From assembly GCF_025215155.1 (NCBI RefSeq), contig NZ_JALHAM010000121.1: a DNA stretch of 64,000 nucleotides. One strand, 5' to 3'. Of the stretch, positions 1 to 9,019 are shown in pieces. Source of the stretch: Dryocola clanedunensis (lineage in GTDB: Bacteria > Pseudomonadota > Gammaproteobacteria > Enterobacterales > Enterobacteriaceae). Position 1 is the first letter of the stretch. Each line of letters opens with the position of its first letter. The position numbers were made by a program, and so were the translations under genes. The notes beneath the pieces were generated by a model. It made no database searches and was not told where the DNA came from. It worked only from the letters and a program-made list of their open reading frames with translations.

Positions 1-1288
1 GCCAGTTTTGCGAAGCAAACAGCGGCGACAGCGCCCAGTCCGCTTCGCCGGTGGAGGCCGTCCAGCCGGTATAGAACATTCTCACGCCGCTTTCCGCCTG
101 GCCTTTACCCTCAACTTCGGCGGAACGCTGCCCGGCATCCATCGCCGTCACTTTCACCTTAATCCCCACCTGCGCGAGCTGCTGTTGGGTAAACTGAAGG
201 ACTTTCTGCGCGGTACTGTGGTTGTGGGACGACCAGAGCGTTGTTGTAAAGCCGTTCGGGAACCCGGCCTCTTTCAACAGCGCTTTTGCCTTAGCGGGAT
301 CGTACGGCCACGGTTTGAATTTTTCCGCGAAGTCGATTGAAGGCGGCACGACGCCCTCCGCCGGCGTTGCGTAACCTGCAAAGGCAACTTTCACCAGCGC
401 CTGGCGGTTAATGGCGTAATTAATGGCCTCGCGTACTTTTGGATTGTCGAACGGCTTCTGGGTCACGTTCATGCTGATGTAGCGCTGCATGATGGACGGT
501 GACGCAACCAAATCCAGCTTGTCGTTTTTCTCCAGGCGCGCGGCCTGCTCGTAAGGGATAGGGAAAGCAAACTGCGCTTCACCGGTTTGCAGCATTGCCG
601 CACGGGTGTTGTTATCCACGACCGGACGCCAGGTGATGGTATCGAGTTTTGGCAGCCCCGGCTTCCAGTAGCCGGCAAACTTTTTCACCTTCACAAAATC
701 AGTCTGATTCCAGGTGTCGAGCTGATACGGGCCGGTACCCACCGGGTGGAAACCAATATCGTTGCCGTATTTTTTCAGCGCCGCAGGGGAAATCATCGCC
801 GTCGCTGGGTGGGCAAGGATATTGATAAACGCCGAGAACGGCTGTTTCAGCGTGATTTTTACCGTGCTGGCATCCACCGCTTCGGTTTTAGCAATCGCCT
901 TGTAGAGGTTATAGCGCTTCAGATGATTGTCCGGGTTGCTGGCACGGTCGAGGTTAATCTTCACCGCCTCAGCGTTAAAGTCCGTCCCGTCCTGGAACTT
1001 CACCCCCGAACGCAGCTTAATGGTGTAAACCAGCCCGTCGTCAGAAACTTGATAACTTTCCGCCAGCACATTTTGCAGCTTCATGTCTTTATCCAGGCCA
1101 AACAGCCCCTGATAAAACGACTTTGCCACCGCCTGAGAAAGCGTGTCGTTGGCATCATACGGGTCAAGCGTCGTGAAATTGGAGGCAACGGCTACCACAA
1201 CATCTTTGGCAGCGAATGCCGGCGCGGCGAGGACGGAGGACGCAAGGCCCGCCGCCAGCAGCCATTTTGTATGCATGTTCAGTGTCAT
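1..1288 (-). CDS. gsiB: GsiB, glutathione ABC transporter periplasmic binding protein (C-terminus cut by window edge)
   Basis: This is the solute-binding subunit of the GsiABCD glutathione importer, an SBP_bac_5 (oligopeptide/nickel-type) periplasmic protein. Translation from the ATG at 1288 gives a signal peptide (MTLNMHTKWLLAAGLASS, then an A-rich stretch ending AFA-AKD) and a mature protein beginning KDVVVAVASNFTTLDPYD. About 429 codons lie inside the window; the E. coli protein has about 512 residues, so roughly the last 80 are missing. A good ribosome site (AGGAG) precedes the start. It lies 23 bp downstream of gsiA in the same leftward operon. The short open frames on the other strand here are shadows. 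Confidence 0.96.
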   Translation of the reverse strand, partial: MTLNMHTKWLLAAGLASSVLAAPAFAAKDVVVAVASNFTTLDPYDANDTLSQAVAKSFYQGLFGLDKDMKLQNVLAESYQVSDDGLVYTIKLRSGVKFQDGTDFNAEAVKINLDRASNPDNHLKRYNLYKAIAKTEAVDASTVKITLKQPFSAFINILAHPATAMISPAALKKYGNDIGFHPVGTGPYQLDTWNQTDFVKVKKFAGYWKPGLPKLDTITWRPVVDNNTRAAMLQTGEAQFAFPIPYEQAARLEKNDKLDLVASPSIMQRYISMNVTQKPFDNPKVREAINYAINRQALVKVAFAGYATPAEGVVPPSIDFAEKFKPWPYDPAKAKALLKEAGFPNGFTTTLWSSHNHSTAQKVLQFTQQQLAQVGIKVKVTAMDAGQRSAEVEGKGQAESGVRMFYTGWTASTGEADWALSPLFASQNW

Positions 1289-1311
1289 TCTTATTCTCCT
1301 GTTGTCCCTGC

Positions 1312-3189
1312 CTAAATATGGTTATCACTGGTGCCAATCGGGTGGCGGGCGACAAAGTGCCCGGGCCCAACGGCAACCAGCGGCGCCACGTACGGATCGT
1401 CCCCAACGCTGCGTGTATTGCTGGGGATCTCATCGGAAAGCAAAACGGGTTTCGCCCGACGGTGCGTCGGATCGGCCACCGGCACGGCAGCCATCAGCCT
1501 GCGGGTATAAGGATGCTGCGGGTTTTCAAATACCTCACGACGCGGGCCAATCTCAACAATTTGTCCCAGGTACATCACCGCAACCCGGTGGCAGATCCGC
1601 TCCACCACGGCCATATCGTGGGAAATAAACAAAAAGGCGATGCCAAATTCACGCTGTAAATCGAGCAGCAGATTGATGATTTGCGCGCGGATGGACACGT
1701 CCAGCGCCGAAACGGACTCATCGGCAATCACCACTTTAGGATTCAGCGCCAGAGCCCGCGCAATGCAAATGCGCTGTCGCTGGCCGCCGGAGAACTCGTG
1801 CGGATAGCGCCACGCATGCTCCGGCAAAAGCCCTACCCGTTCCAGCAGCCACGCCACCCGCCGCTCTGCTTCTGCTCCTGGCATCACGTTATGCACCAGC
1901 AAAGGCTCCATAACGGAATAGCCCACGGTCAGACGTGGGTCGAGAGAAGCATAGGGATCCTGGAAGATAAACTGAATGTCTTTACGAATGTGCTGCATTT
2001 GCGCATTGGGTAAGTTATCGATGCGCTGGCCATTAAAATGGATGCTGCCGCCCTGATTCTCAACCAGACGCAGCAAAGCTCGTCCGGTGGTTGATTTGCC
2101 GCTGCCGGATTCGCCCACCAGCCCCAGCGTTTCGCCAGGCCATAAATCGAAACTCACTTTTTCTACCGCATGAACCTGCTTCGTCACACGATTCAGAATG
2201 CCGCTGCGGATGTCGAAACGAGTGGTCAGTTCTTTCACCTCAAGGACTGGCGTCGCCCCTTCGGGGATCGTGTTCTGTTCGGTTTCCGGTTCGGACTTGT
2301 CCGGGTCGCTCGGATTAAGCAAAGGAAACTTGCGCGGGAGATCCTGGCCTGCCATAGCTCCCAGACGCGGCACGGCGGAGAGCAGAGCTTTAGTATAAGG
2401 ATGAACGGGCGCACGAAATATTTGCTCAACGCTGCCCGTTTCTACCGCTTCACCGCCGTACATCACCAGCACGCGGTCCGCGATGTCCGCCACCACGCCC
2501 ATATCGTGGGTGATGAAAATAACGCCCATCTCCATTTCATCCTGCAAGACGCGGATAAGCTGGAGGATCTGCGCCTGGATAGTGACATCCAGCGCCGTCG
2601 TGGGTTCATCGGCAATCAATACCGCCGGTCGGCACGAGAGGGCCATGGCAATCATGACACGCTGGCGCATACCGCCGGACAGCTGATGAGGGTAGCGCCC
2701 AAGAATGGCTTTCGCCTCAGGGATACGCACGCGTTCAAGCATGCGCTGGGCTTCCAGCATGGCCGCCCGTTTATCCAGCCCCTGATGCAGGCGAATAGAC
2801 TCGGCGATTTGCTCGCCCACCGGGAAGACCGGATTCAGTGAGGTCATCGGCTCCTGGAAGATCATGGCGATATCCGCGCCGCGCACTCCCCGCATCTGCG
2901 AGTTGCTCAGTTCATTCGGCCTGATAACCTGTTTGTTGCGACGGCGCAAAAGAAATTCATCGCCATACACCTGCCCGCCGGACTGTTCCAGCAAACGCAT
3001 CAGCGCCAGCGCGGTGACCGATTTCCCTGAGCCAGACTCCCCGACAATCGCCAGCGTTTCCCCGCGTTTCAGATCGAAAGAAAGCTTGCGCACCGCATCG
3101 CTGTACACCTTGTCCTGGCGGAAACGGATGCTCAGATTGCGAATCGACAACACGCAGTCGTCCGGCAGTTCATGGCTATGCGGCATCAA
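1312..3189 (-). CDS. gsiA: GsiA, glutathione importer ATP-binding protein with two ABC domains
   Basis: Fused twin ATPase that powers glutathione uptake through GsiC/GsiD at the inner membrane. It has 625 residues (E. coli 623). The first ABC cassette has Walker A GESGSGKS near residues 50-57, signature LSGGMRQRV and Walker B VLIADEPTTALD. The second repeats GESGSGKSTTG, then FSGGQRQRI and VVIADESVSALD. Each cassette ends in an oligopeptide-transporter C-terminal extension (HPYTKALLSAVP, HPYTRRLMAAVP). The start overlaps the iaaA stop by 4 nt, which indicates translational coupling. A second Met follows the first directly, so the start could be one codon later. Confidence 0.97.
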   Translation of the reverse strand: MMPHSHELPDDCVLSIRNLSIRFRQDKVYSDAVRKLSFDLKRGETLAIVGESGSGKSVTALALMRLLEQSGGQVYGDEFLLRRRNKQVIRPNELSNSQMRGVRGADIAMIFQEPMTSLNPVFPVGEQIAESIRLHQGLDKRAAMLEAQRMLERVRIPEAKAILGRYPHQLSGGMRQRVMIAMALSCRPAVLIADEPTTALDVTIQAQILQLIRVLQDEMEMGVIFITHDMGVVADIADRVLVMYGGEAVETGSVEQIFRAPVHPYTKALLSAVPRLGAMAGQDLPRKFPLLNPSDPDKSEPETEQNTIPEGATPVLEVKELTTRFDIRSGILNRVTKQVHAVEKVSFDLWPGETLGLVGESGSGKSTTGRALLRLVENQGGSIHFNGQRIDNLPNAQMQHIRKDIQFIFQDPYASLDPRLTVGYSVMEPLLVHNVMPGAEAERRVAWLLERVGLLPEHAWRYPHEFSGGQRQRICIARALALNPKVVIADESVSALDVSIRAQIINLLLDLQREFGIAFLFISHDMAVVERICHRVAVMYLGQIVEIGPRREVFENPQHPYTRRLMAAVPVADPTHRRAKPVLLSDEIPSNTRSVGDDPYVAPLVAVGPGHFVARHPIGTSDNHI

Positions 3190-4139
3190 CGCTCCTGGTC
3201 ACGATAGATTCCTACGCTTGGGGCATCACCTGCGTAACCATAGCCACGGTACATCCCCTCGCTGTTGAAAGGCAGCGCTACGTTACCTTCATTGTCGATA
3301 GCGATAGCGCCACCGACTCCGTTCAGCGCCGGGAGTTTTTCCATGATGACGCGTTCGGTGGCCTGGTGCAGGCTAAGCCCACCGTATTCCATAAGGGCCG
3401 CGATGTCGTACGCCGCAAGCGTGCGCATAAAGACTTCGCCAGTACCGGTACAAGAGACGGCAACGTTGGCGTTATTAGCGTAGCAGCCCGCGCCCACGAT
3501 CGGTGAATCACCCACCCTGCCCGGCAGTTTATTGGTCATACCGCCGGTGGACGTGGCGGCAGCCAGATTACCGAATTTATCCAGCGCCACGGCACCCACG
3601 GTGCCAAATTTGTGGTCAGGATCGAGAGGTTCATGGCTGGAATGATCCAGCACGGTTTGATGATTTTCCCGCGCCCGCTGAAGTTGCTCCCAGCGTTCTT
3701 CGGTGGAAAAAATCTCCGATGACACAGGGTCCAGACCGTGTTGCTGAGCAAATGTCTCTGCGCCTTCACTGATTAACAGCACGTGGGGGCTGTGTTCCAG
3801 CACCGCACGCGCGGCAAGAATGGGGTTACGGATATGGCTTACGCCCGCAACGGCTCCCGCGTTCAGCGTATTGCCATCCATCACACAGGCATCCAGCTCG
3901 TGGGTGCCCGCATGGGTAAACACCGCGCCGATACCCGCATTAAATAACGGATTCTCTTCCAGCAGGCGAACGGCCTCGGTGACGGCATCCAGCGCGCTAC
4001 CGTCAGCTTCGAGGATAGCCTGACCCGCTTCGATAATCGCCGAAAGCGCCTGGATGTACTGCTGCTCTTTCTCAGCGCTTAGCTGCGATCGAGTGATTGC
4101 ACCTGCTCCGCCGTGGATGGCGATTACCGCTTTGTTCAT
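3186..4139 (-). CDS. iaaA: IaaA, isoaspartyl peptidase / L-asparaginase (Ntn hydrolase precursor)
   Basis: Plant-type asparaginase family enzyme that hydrolyses isoaspartyl dipeptides and asparagine. It is made as a precursor that cuts itself into alpha and beta chains. The 317-residue protein has the N-terminal AIHGGAGAI motif and the self-cleavage site FGT-VGAVALD, with Thr180 as the predicted new N-terminal nucleophile (E. coli Thr179 in a 321-residue protein). The TSTGGMTNK and GDSPIVGAG motifs of the beta chain are present. It is first in the iaaA-gsiAB operon, as in E. coli, where peptidase and peptide importer are co-transcribed. Confidence 0.96.
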   Translation of the reverse strand: MNKAVIAIHGGAGAITRSQLSAEKEQQYIQALSAIIEAGQAILEADGSALDAVTEAVRLLEENPLFNAGIGAVFTHAGTHELDACVMDGNTLNAGAVAGVSHIRNPILAARAVLEHSPHVLLISEGAETFAQQHGLDPVSSEIFSTEERWEQLQRARENHQTVLDHSSHEPLDPDHKFGTVGAVALDKFGNLAAATSTGGMTNKLPGRVGDSPIVGAGCYANNANVAVSCTGTGEVFMRTLAAYDIAALMEYGGLSLHQATERVIMEKLPALNGVGGAIAIDNEGNVALPFNSEGMYRGYGYAGDAPSVGIYRDQER

Positions 4140-4352
4140 ACCGACATAGCCTTGTGATAATTGTTAGTGGCAGCGTTTTTTCTATAATTATCAGAATTGT
4201 TGCGAAATCTTCATTCGATTTTCGACTATAGAAAGATGTAAATGTGTTGTAAAGGAAATTGACCTTTTGTCGTCTCGCGAACGGAACATTCAGTCGATGC
4301 GCTTTATCTGCCATAATATGCCCCTTACTTTGCCCCCGCCGCAGGAGTTTTC
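4140..4352. promoter_or_regulatory. Divergent iaaA / moeA promoter region
   Basis: This 213-bp AT-rich gap separates leftward iaaA from rightward moeA and must hold both promoters. On the + strand a TAATAT hexamer near 4314 is a plausible moeA -10 box. On the minus strand the AT-rich stretch around 4180-4195 could serve iaaA. No clear operator palindrome was seen. Confidence 0.5.
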
Positions 4353-5585
4353 ATGGAATTTAACGCCGGGCTAATCCCCCTGGAAAGCGCGATGGAGCAG
4401 ATGCTCTCGCGCATTGTCCCTGTCACCGAAACGCAGACCGTCCCTTTATTACAGGCTAATGGGCGCATTACCGCGCACCCTGTCACTTCGCCGATTGATG
4501 TTCCCGGCTTCGACAACTCCGCGATGGATGGCTATGCGGTACGCATCAGCGATATCGCAGCGGGCGGCGCTTTACCCGTTGCCGGGAAAGCCTTTGCCGG
4601 ACAGCCTTTTACCGGTGAGTGGCCGGCTGGCACCTGCGTAAGAATCATGACCGGCGCTCCCGTGCCTGCAGGCGCTGAAGCCGTCGTCATGCAGGAGGAG
4701 GCTGAAGTGACAGAAAGTGGCGTGCGCATCAATGCGGCCGTGACTAACGGACAAAATATCCGCCTGCGTGGGGAAGATATTCGTCAGGGAGGCAGCGTGC
4801 TGCCTGCCGGGAAAAAACTGTCTGCGGCCGAACTGCCGCTCATCGCCTCGCTGGGTATCCCGGAAGTCGAAGTGGTGCGAAAAGTCCGCGCGGCGGTGTT
4901 CTCCACCGGTGATGAGCTCCAGCTGCCGGGCCAGCCGCTGAGTGAAGGACAAATTTACGACACCAACCGGCTGGCGGTGCATCTGATGCTCGAACAGCTC
5001 GGCTGTGAGGTTATCGATTTAGGGATTATCAAGGACGAGCCTGAAGCCCTGCGCGCGGCTTTTATCGAGGCGGACAGCCAGGCTGACGTGGTGATCAGCA
5101 GCGGCGGCGTCTCCGTCGGCGAAGCGGATTACACCAAACAGCTGCTGGAAGAGCTGGGAGAAGTCGGCTTCTGGAAGCTGGCCATCAAGCCGGGCAAACC
5201 CTTTGCGTTTGGCCGCCTGCAAAACAGCTGGTTCTGCGGCCTGCCCGGCAACCCGGTTTCCGCCGCGCTGACCTTCTATCAGCTCGTTCAGCCGTTGCTG
5301 GCTAAGCTTAGCGGCCAGCAGGGTAATGCGCTGCCGCCACGCAGCCGCGCCCGCACCGTAGGCAAACTGAAAAAAGCACCGGGTCGTCTGGATTTCCAGC
5401 GTGGGATCGTGCGCACCGGCGAAGACGGTCAGCTGGAGGTGCTCAGCACCGGCCACCAGGGTTCCCATATTTTCAGCTCGTTCAGCCAGGCCAACTGCTT
5501 TATCGTGCTGGAGCGCGAGCGCGGCAACGTTGAGGCCGGCGACTGGGTGGAGATCGAGCCGTTTAACGCGCTGTTTGGAGGCTAA
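4353..5585 (+). CDS. moeA: MoeA, molybdopterin molybdenumtransferase
   Basis: MoeA inserts molybdate into adenylylated molybdopterin in the last step of molybdenum cofactor synthesis (cytoplasmic). The 410-residue protein (E. coli 411) shows the family motifs PGFDNSAMDGYA near the N-terminus, VFSTGDEL, SSGGVSVGEADYTK, KPGKPFAFG and GLPGNPVSA in order, covering the MogA-like domain and flanking domains. An AGGAG ribosome site lies just before the ATG. moeB follows after a single base, the classical moeAB operon. Confidence 0.97.
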   Translation: MEFNAGLIPLESAMEQMLSRIVPVTETQTVPLLQANGRITAHPVTSPIDVPGFDNSAMDGYAVRISDIAAGGALPVAGKAFAGQPFTGEWPAGTCVRIMTGAPVPAGAEAVVMQEEAEVTESGVRINAAVTNGQNIRLRGEDIRQGGSVLPAGKKLSAAELPLIASLGIPEVEVVRKVRAAVFSTGDELQLPGQPLSEGQIYDTNRLAVHLMLEQLGCEVIDLGIIKDEPEALRAAFIEADSQADVVISSGGVSVGEADYTKQLLEELGEVGFWKLAIKPGKPFAFGRLQNSWFCGLPGNPVSAALTFYQLVQPLLAKLSGQQGNALPPRSRARTVGKLKKAPGRLDFQRGIVRTGEDGQLEVLSTGHQGSHIFSSFSQANCFIVLERERGNVEAGDWVEIEPFNALFGG

Positions 5586-5586
5586 G

Positions 5587-6348
5587 GTGGCGGAAATACT
5601 CAGCGATAGCGAAATGCTGCGCTATAACCGCCAGATTATTCTGCGTGGTTTCGACTTCGACGGACAGGAGGCGCTGAAAGCAGCGCGTGTGCTGGTCGTC
5701 GGGCTCGGCGGGCTGGGCTGTGCCGCCGCGCAGTATCTCGCGGCGGCAGGTGTGGGCCATCTCACGCTGCTGGATTTCGACACCGTTGTCCTCTCTAATT
5801 TGCAGCGCCAGACGCTGCACAGCGATGCAACGATCGGACAGCCAAAAGTGGAGTCTGCCCGCCGCGCGCTGGCGCTCATCAATCCACATGTTTCGCTGTC
5901 GACGATAAATGCCCTGCTCGATGAGCCGCAGCTTACCGCCGAGGTGGAAAAGCACCATCTGGTGCTGGACTGCACGGATAACGTGACCATCCGCAACCAG
6001 CTAAACCAGCGCTGCTTTAACGCCAAAAAGCCGCTGGTCAGCGGCGCGGCAATTCGTATGGAAGGGCAAATCAGCGTCTTTACGTACCAGGAAAACGAAC
6101 CCTGCTACCGTTGCCTGAGCCGCCTGTTTGGCGAAAATGCGCTGACCTGCGTCGAGGCGGGCGTGATGTCACCGCTGGTAGGGGTGATTGGCTCGTTGCA
6201 GGCAATGGAGGCCATCAAGCTGCTGGCCAGCTACGGCACGCCGGCGAGCGGGAAAATCGTGATGTACGATGCGATGACCTGCCAGTTCCGCGAAATGAAG
6301 CTGCCGCGTCACCCGCAGTGTGACGTTTGTGGCTCTCACTCATCATAA
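5587..6348 (+). CDS. moeB: MoeB, molybdopterin-synthase adenylyltransferase
   Basis: E1-like enzyme that adenylates the C-terminal glycine of MoaD for sulfur loading of molybdopterin synthase. The GTG at 5587, one base after the moeA stop, gives 253 residues and a start VAEILSDSEMLRYNRQI that matches E. coli MoeB (249 residues). A longer open frame from 5401 runs inside moeA and is not used. The nucleotide-binding loop VGLGGLG, NLQRQTLH, the adenylation motif DCTDN and two zinc-binding CxxC pairs (CYRC, CDVC) are intact. Its 3' end overlaps the convergent LacI-type gene by 13 bp with no terminator in between. Confidence 0.96.
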   Translation: MAEILSDSEMLRYNRQIILRGFDFDGQEALKAARVLVVGLGGLGCAAAQYLAAAGVGHLTLLDFDTVVLSNLQRQTLHSDATIGQPKVESARRALALINPHVSLSTINALLDEPQLTAEVEKHHLVLDCTDNVTIRNQLNQRCFNAKKPLVSGAAIRMEGQISVFTYQENEPCYRCLSRLFGENALTCVEAGVMSPLVGVIGSLQAMEAIKLLASYGTPASGKIVMYDAMTCQFREMKLPRHPQCDVCGSHSS

Positions 6349-7409
6349 AGCCCCTGATTGCTCACCGCCGTATGACTCTTATTGGGACGAATACGGCGGA
6401 CAGATTCCCGCACCGCAAGCGTTCCATTTAACAGCAGGTTTCCCACTGGGGCATCAGAACGTATAAGCCGCTGTTGCAGTATATGCACGGCCTCCTCGCC
6501 CAATTCGTCCCGCGGAACGTGTACGGACGTCAGCGGCACATCGTGAATGGCGGCAAGATTAAAGCCATCGATGCTCATCACCGACATATCCTGCGGCACG
6601 CGCAGCCCTGCCTTTTGCAGGGCGCTCACCGCGCCTGCCGCCATAAAATCTCCGCCGACCAGCAGCGCGCTGGGCAATTCGCCGCGCGGCGTGCTTTGCA
6701 AAAACTCAGTGACTAACTGCTCGCTCTCTTTGGCGCTGAAACTTTGGGCGGCGATCAGGTGCCGTTCTTCATCGAACGGTAAATTATGGCGATCCCGGGC
6801 ATCGCGGATACCCGCCAGGCGCAGCTCCATCGTATAGCGCCTCAGGCAAAGCAGGTTCAGCACGCTCCGGTGGCCCAGTTCAAAAAGATAGCTGGCCGCA
6901 AAGTCGCCGATCAGCTGATGATCCGGGGCAACGCCCGGCAGGCGCATCTTGCGGTCCCGGCAGTTAATCAGCACGCAGGGCCGGGCGAGATCGGCCGCCA
7001 GATCGTGAATATGGGGATCGTCAATCCCCAGCAGAATCGCAGCTTCGGTCCCCTCTTCATTCATTTTGCTCAGAAAAAGGTTCGCATCACAGTCCTGCTC
7101 TTCTAAAGCACAGTAGCGCAGCCGCACATCGTGGGGGGCCAGCGCTTTGCTGATGCCCTGAATGACACGGTAGTAAAAAACGTCTGAGCGCTCATCAAAG
7201 GCGCGCTGCGGGGCAAAAACCACAAGGCTATTAAGCAGCAGTCTCCCCGCAGCCATTCCTTTGAGCACGCCCTTTTGCTCGGCGCAGCTCAACACGCGCT
7301 GCTTCGCGGCTTCGCTGGTGTTGGCCTTACCCGCAAGCACCCGGGAAACCGTGCTGATGGAAAGCCCCGTTTGCGCCGCAATTTCAGCGATTTTTAGCTT
7401 TTTACTCAT
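6336..7409 (-). CDS. LacI-family transcriptional regulator beside an MFS/GH31 sugar locus
   Basis: DNA-binding repressor-type protein. From ATG 7409 it has 357 residues. A LacI helix-turn-helix lies at the N-terminus (IAEIAAQTGLSISTVSRVLAG) with the following hinge-helix region, then a periplasmic-binding-protein-like effector domain ending in the typical ALLVGGDFMAAGAVSALQ and SVMSIDGF motifs. An in-frame ATG at 7427 lacks a ribosome site, so 7409 is preferred. It diverges from the MFS transporter at 7704 and probably controls that operon. No K-12 orthologue was recognised. The effector is unknown, perhaps an alpha-linked sugar handled by the neighbouring GH31 enzyme. Confidence 0.85.
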   Translation of the reverse strand: MSKKLKIAEIAAQTGLSISTVSRVLAGKANTSEAAKQRVLSCAEQKGVLKGMAAGRLLLNSLVVFAPQRAFDERSDVFYYRVIQGISKALAPHDVRLRYCALEEQDCDANLFLSKMNEEGTEAAILLGIDDPHIHDLAADLARPCVLINCRDRKMRLPGVAPDHQLIGDFAASYLFELGHRSVLNLLCLRRYTMELRLAGIRDARDRHNLPFDEERHLIAAQSFSAKESEQLVTEFLQSTPRGELPSALLVGGDFMAAGAVSALQKAGLRVPQDMSVMSIDGFNLAAIHDVPLTSVHVPRDELGEEAVHILQQRLIRSDAPVGNLLLNGTLAVRESVRRIRPNKSHTAVSNQGLYDE

Positions 7410-7435
7410 TCTGTGATCCGCGCCCATTTCATAAA

Positions 7436-7449
7436 TGAAAAAATTTTCA
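7436..7449. promoter_or_regulatory. Candidate operator copy 1 (near-palindromic TGAAAAAATTTTCA)
   Basis: The near-palindrome TGAAAAAATTTTCA lies 27 bp upstream of the LacI-type gene's ATG. A second copy with one mismatch lies 78 bp away at 7514. Two such copies flanking a divergent promoter region suit repressor binding or looping by the neighbouring regulator. The assignment is inference. Confidence 0.4.
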
Positions 7450-7513
7450 TCACTCTACCTTTAGCGCAAACTGCGACTTACGTGCTTTTAAAAAGCGAAT
7501 AAACGGCAGTCTG

Positions 7514-7527
7514 TGAAAAAATTCTCA
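7514..7527. promoter_or_regulatory. Candidate operator copy 2 (TGAAAAAATTCTCA)
   Basis: This matches the element at 7436-7449 at 13 of 14 positions in the same orientation. The two lie in the 294-bp region between the LacI-type gene and the MFS gene. The rest of that gap is AT-rich, especially 7590-7640. Confidence 0.38.
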
Positions 7528-7648
7528 TTAATTCTCCTGTTGGTCAGTTTATAACTCAATTAGTCTCAATTTGTCGAACAGGTTAAATCTGCACGGCAAA
7601 TAATTATCAATAATAAATATATTAATCATGTAGTTAAAAGAAAATTTC

Positions 7649-7673
7649 AACAACCTCGGTTGTTATACCAATT
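7649..7673. promoter_or_regulatory. Inverted repeat overlapping a UxuR/ExuR-like box upstream of the MFS gene
   Basis: Two signals overlap here. AACAACC and GGTTGTT (7649-7664) form a 7-bp inverted repeat with a 2-bp centre. The word TTGTTATACCAATT (7660-7673) fits the FadR-subfamily GntR consensus TnGTnnnACnA. It differs at one base from TTGTCATACCAATT at 55538-55551 in the uxuA/uxuB control region. Because the MFS gene 31 bp downstream is ExuT-like, hexuronate-regulator control is plausible, alone or together with the LacI-type repressor. Confidence 0.42.
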
Positions 7674-7703
7674 AGATAGATACTCTGCTACCTGGAGAAC
7701 GAC

Positions 7704-9005
7704 ATGAGTCATGGCATACAACAGGACGTCACGGCGGTAAAAGCTAAACGTACCATTCGTAACCTGCGCTGGTGGGTGCTGGTGCTGTTTTTACTCGGCG
7801 TGACCGTGAACTACATTACCCGCAACTCGCTGGGGATCCTCGCCCCGGAATTAAAAACCAGCCTTGGCATTACCACCGAACAATATTCATGGATCGTCGG
7901 CGCTTTCCAGCTGGCCTACACCCTCTTCCAGCCCATTTGCGGCTGGCTGATCGACGTGATAGGCCTGAAGCTTGGCTTCCTGGTCTGCGCCGGGATCTGG
8001 GCCGTGGTCTGTATGCTGCACGCCGGTGCCGGGAGCTGGTTACAACTTGCTATCCTGCGCTTCTTTATGGGGGGAGCAGAAGCGGCGGCAACGCCTGCCA
8101 ATGCCAAAACCATCGGTGAATGGTTCCCGAAAAAAGAGCGTCCCGTTGCCGCAGGCTGGGCCGGAGTGGGGTTCTCCATCGGTGCGATGCTGGCCCCGCC
8201 GATCATCTACTTTGCGCATGCCTCTTTCGGCTGGCAGGGCGCGTTTATGTTCACCGGCGTGCTGGCCATGCTGTGGGTCATTCTGTGGTGGCTGTTCTAT
8301 CACAACCCCGAGCAGCATCCGAATCTGAGCAAAGACGAACTCGCCTTCATCAAGCAGGATAACGAGCCTCCGGCGGTGCGCCTGCCCTTCCTGACCGCGC
8401 TGAAAACCGTGGGTAAAAACAAACGCTTCTACGGTATCGCCATTCCGGCGTTTATGGCCGAACCCGCCTGGGCCGTCCTGAGCTTTTGGGTGCCGCTCTA
8501 TCTGGCAAGCGAGCGCGGTATGGATCTTAAGCAAATTGCCATGTTCGCCTGGCTCCCCTTCCTGGCAGCCGACCTCGGCAGCGTGGCGAGTGGCTATCTC
8601 ACTAAGCTTTACACCCGCTGGTTCGGCTGTACGCGGACAAACTCGATAGTGGCAAGTTCGGTCACCGGCGCTTTCCTGATGATCTCGCTGGCCTTAGTCG
8701 CCATCACCAAAGATCCCTATATCACCATCGCGCTGATCTCCGTGGGCGGCTTCGGGCACCAGATCATCTCCTGCATGCTGAGCGCGCTGGTTGTCGATTC
8801 ATTCGATAAGGGCCAGATGGCAACCGTCAACGGGATGCGCGGCTCCGCGGCCTGGATCGCCAGCTTCCTCTTCTCGCTGCTGATTGGCGTTACCGCCGAC
8901 AAGATTGGCTACAACCCGCTGTTTATCGCCATGGGCTTCTTTGACCTGATTGGCGCCGTATTCCTGGTCTCTTTTATTGCTGAACGCCGCGCTAAGCGTG
9001 CCTGA
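7704..9005 (+). CDS. MFS transporter of the hexuronate (ExuT/ACS) type
   Basis: Twelve-helix inner-membrane permease of the anion:cation symporter branch of the major facilitator superfamily, 433 residues. Sequence signatures near the N-terminus (VNYITRNSLGILAPEL, TTEQYSWIVGAFQLAYTLFQ, GEWFPKKERPVAAG) match the ExuT hexuronate transporter pattern, so the substrate is probably an acidic or modified sugar. A clear GGAG ribosome site precedes the ATG. The GH31 glycosidase starts 14 bp after its stop, so the two form an operon that imports and cleaves an alpha-glycoside. The exact substrate cannot be read from the sequence. Confidence 0.88.
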   Translation: MSHGIQQDVTAVKAKRTIRNLRWWVLVLFLLGVTVNYITRNSLGILAPELKTSLGITTEQYSWIVGAFQLAYTLFQPICGWLIDVIGLKLGFLVCAGIWAVVCMLHAGAGSWLQLAILRFFMGGAEAAATPANAKTIGEWFPKKERPVAAGWAGVGFSIGAMLAPPIIYFAHASFGWQGAFMFTGVLAMLWVILWWLFYHNPEQHPNLSKDELAFIKQDNEPPAVRLPFLTALKTVGKNKRFYGIAIPAFMAEPAWAVLSFWVPLYLASERGMDLKQIAMFAWLPFLAADLGSVASGYLTKLYTRWFGCTRTNSIVASSVTGAFLMISLALVAITKDPYITIALISVGGFGHQIISCMLSALVVDSFDKGQMATVNGMRGSAAWIASFLFSLLIGVTADKIGYNPLFIAMGFFDLIGAVFLVSFIAERRAKRA

Positions 9006-9019
9006 AATGGATTGTGAAC

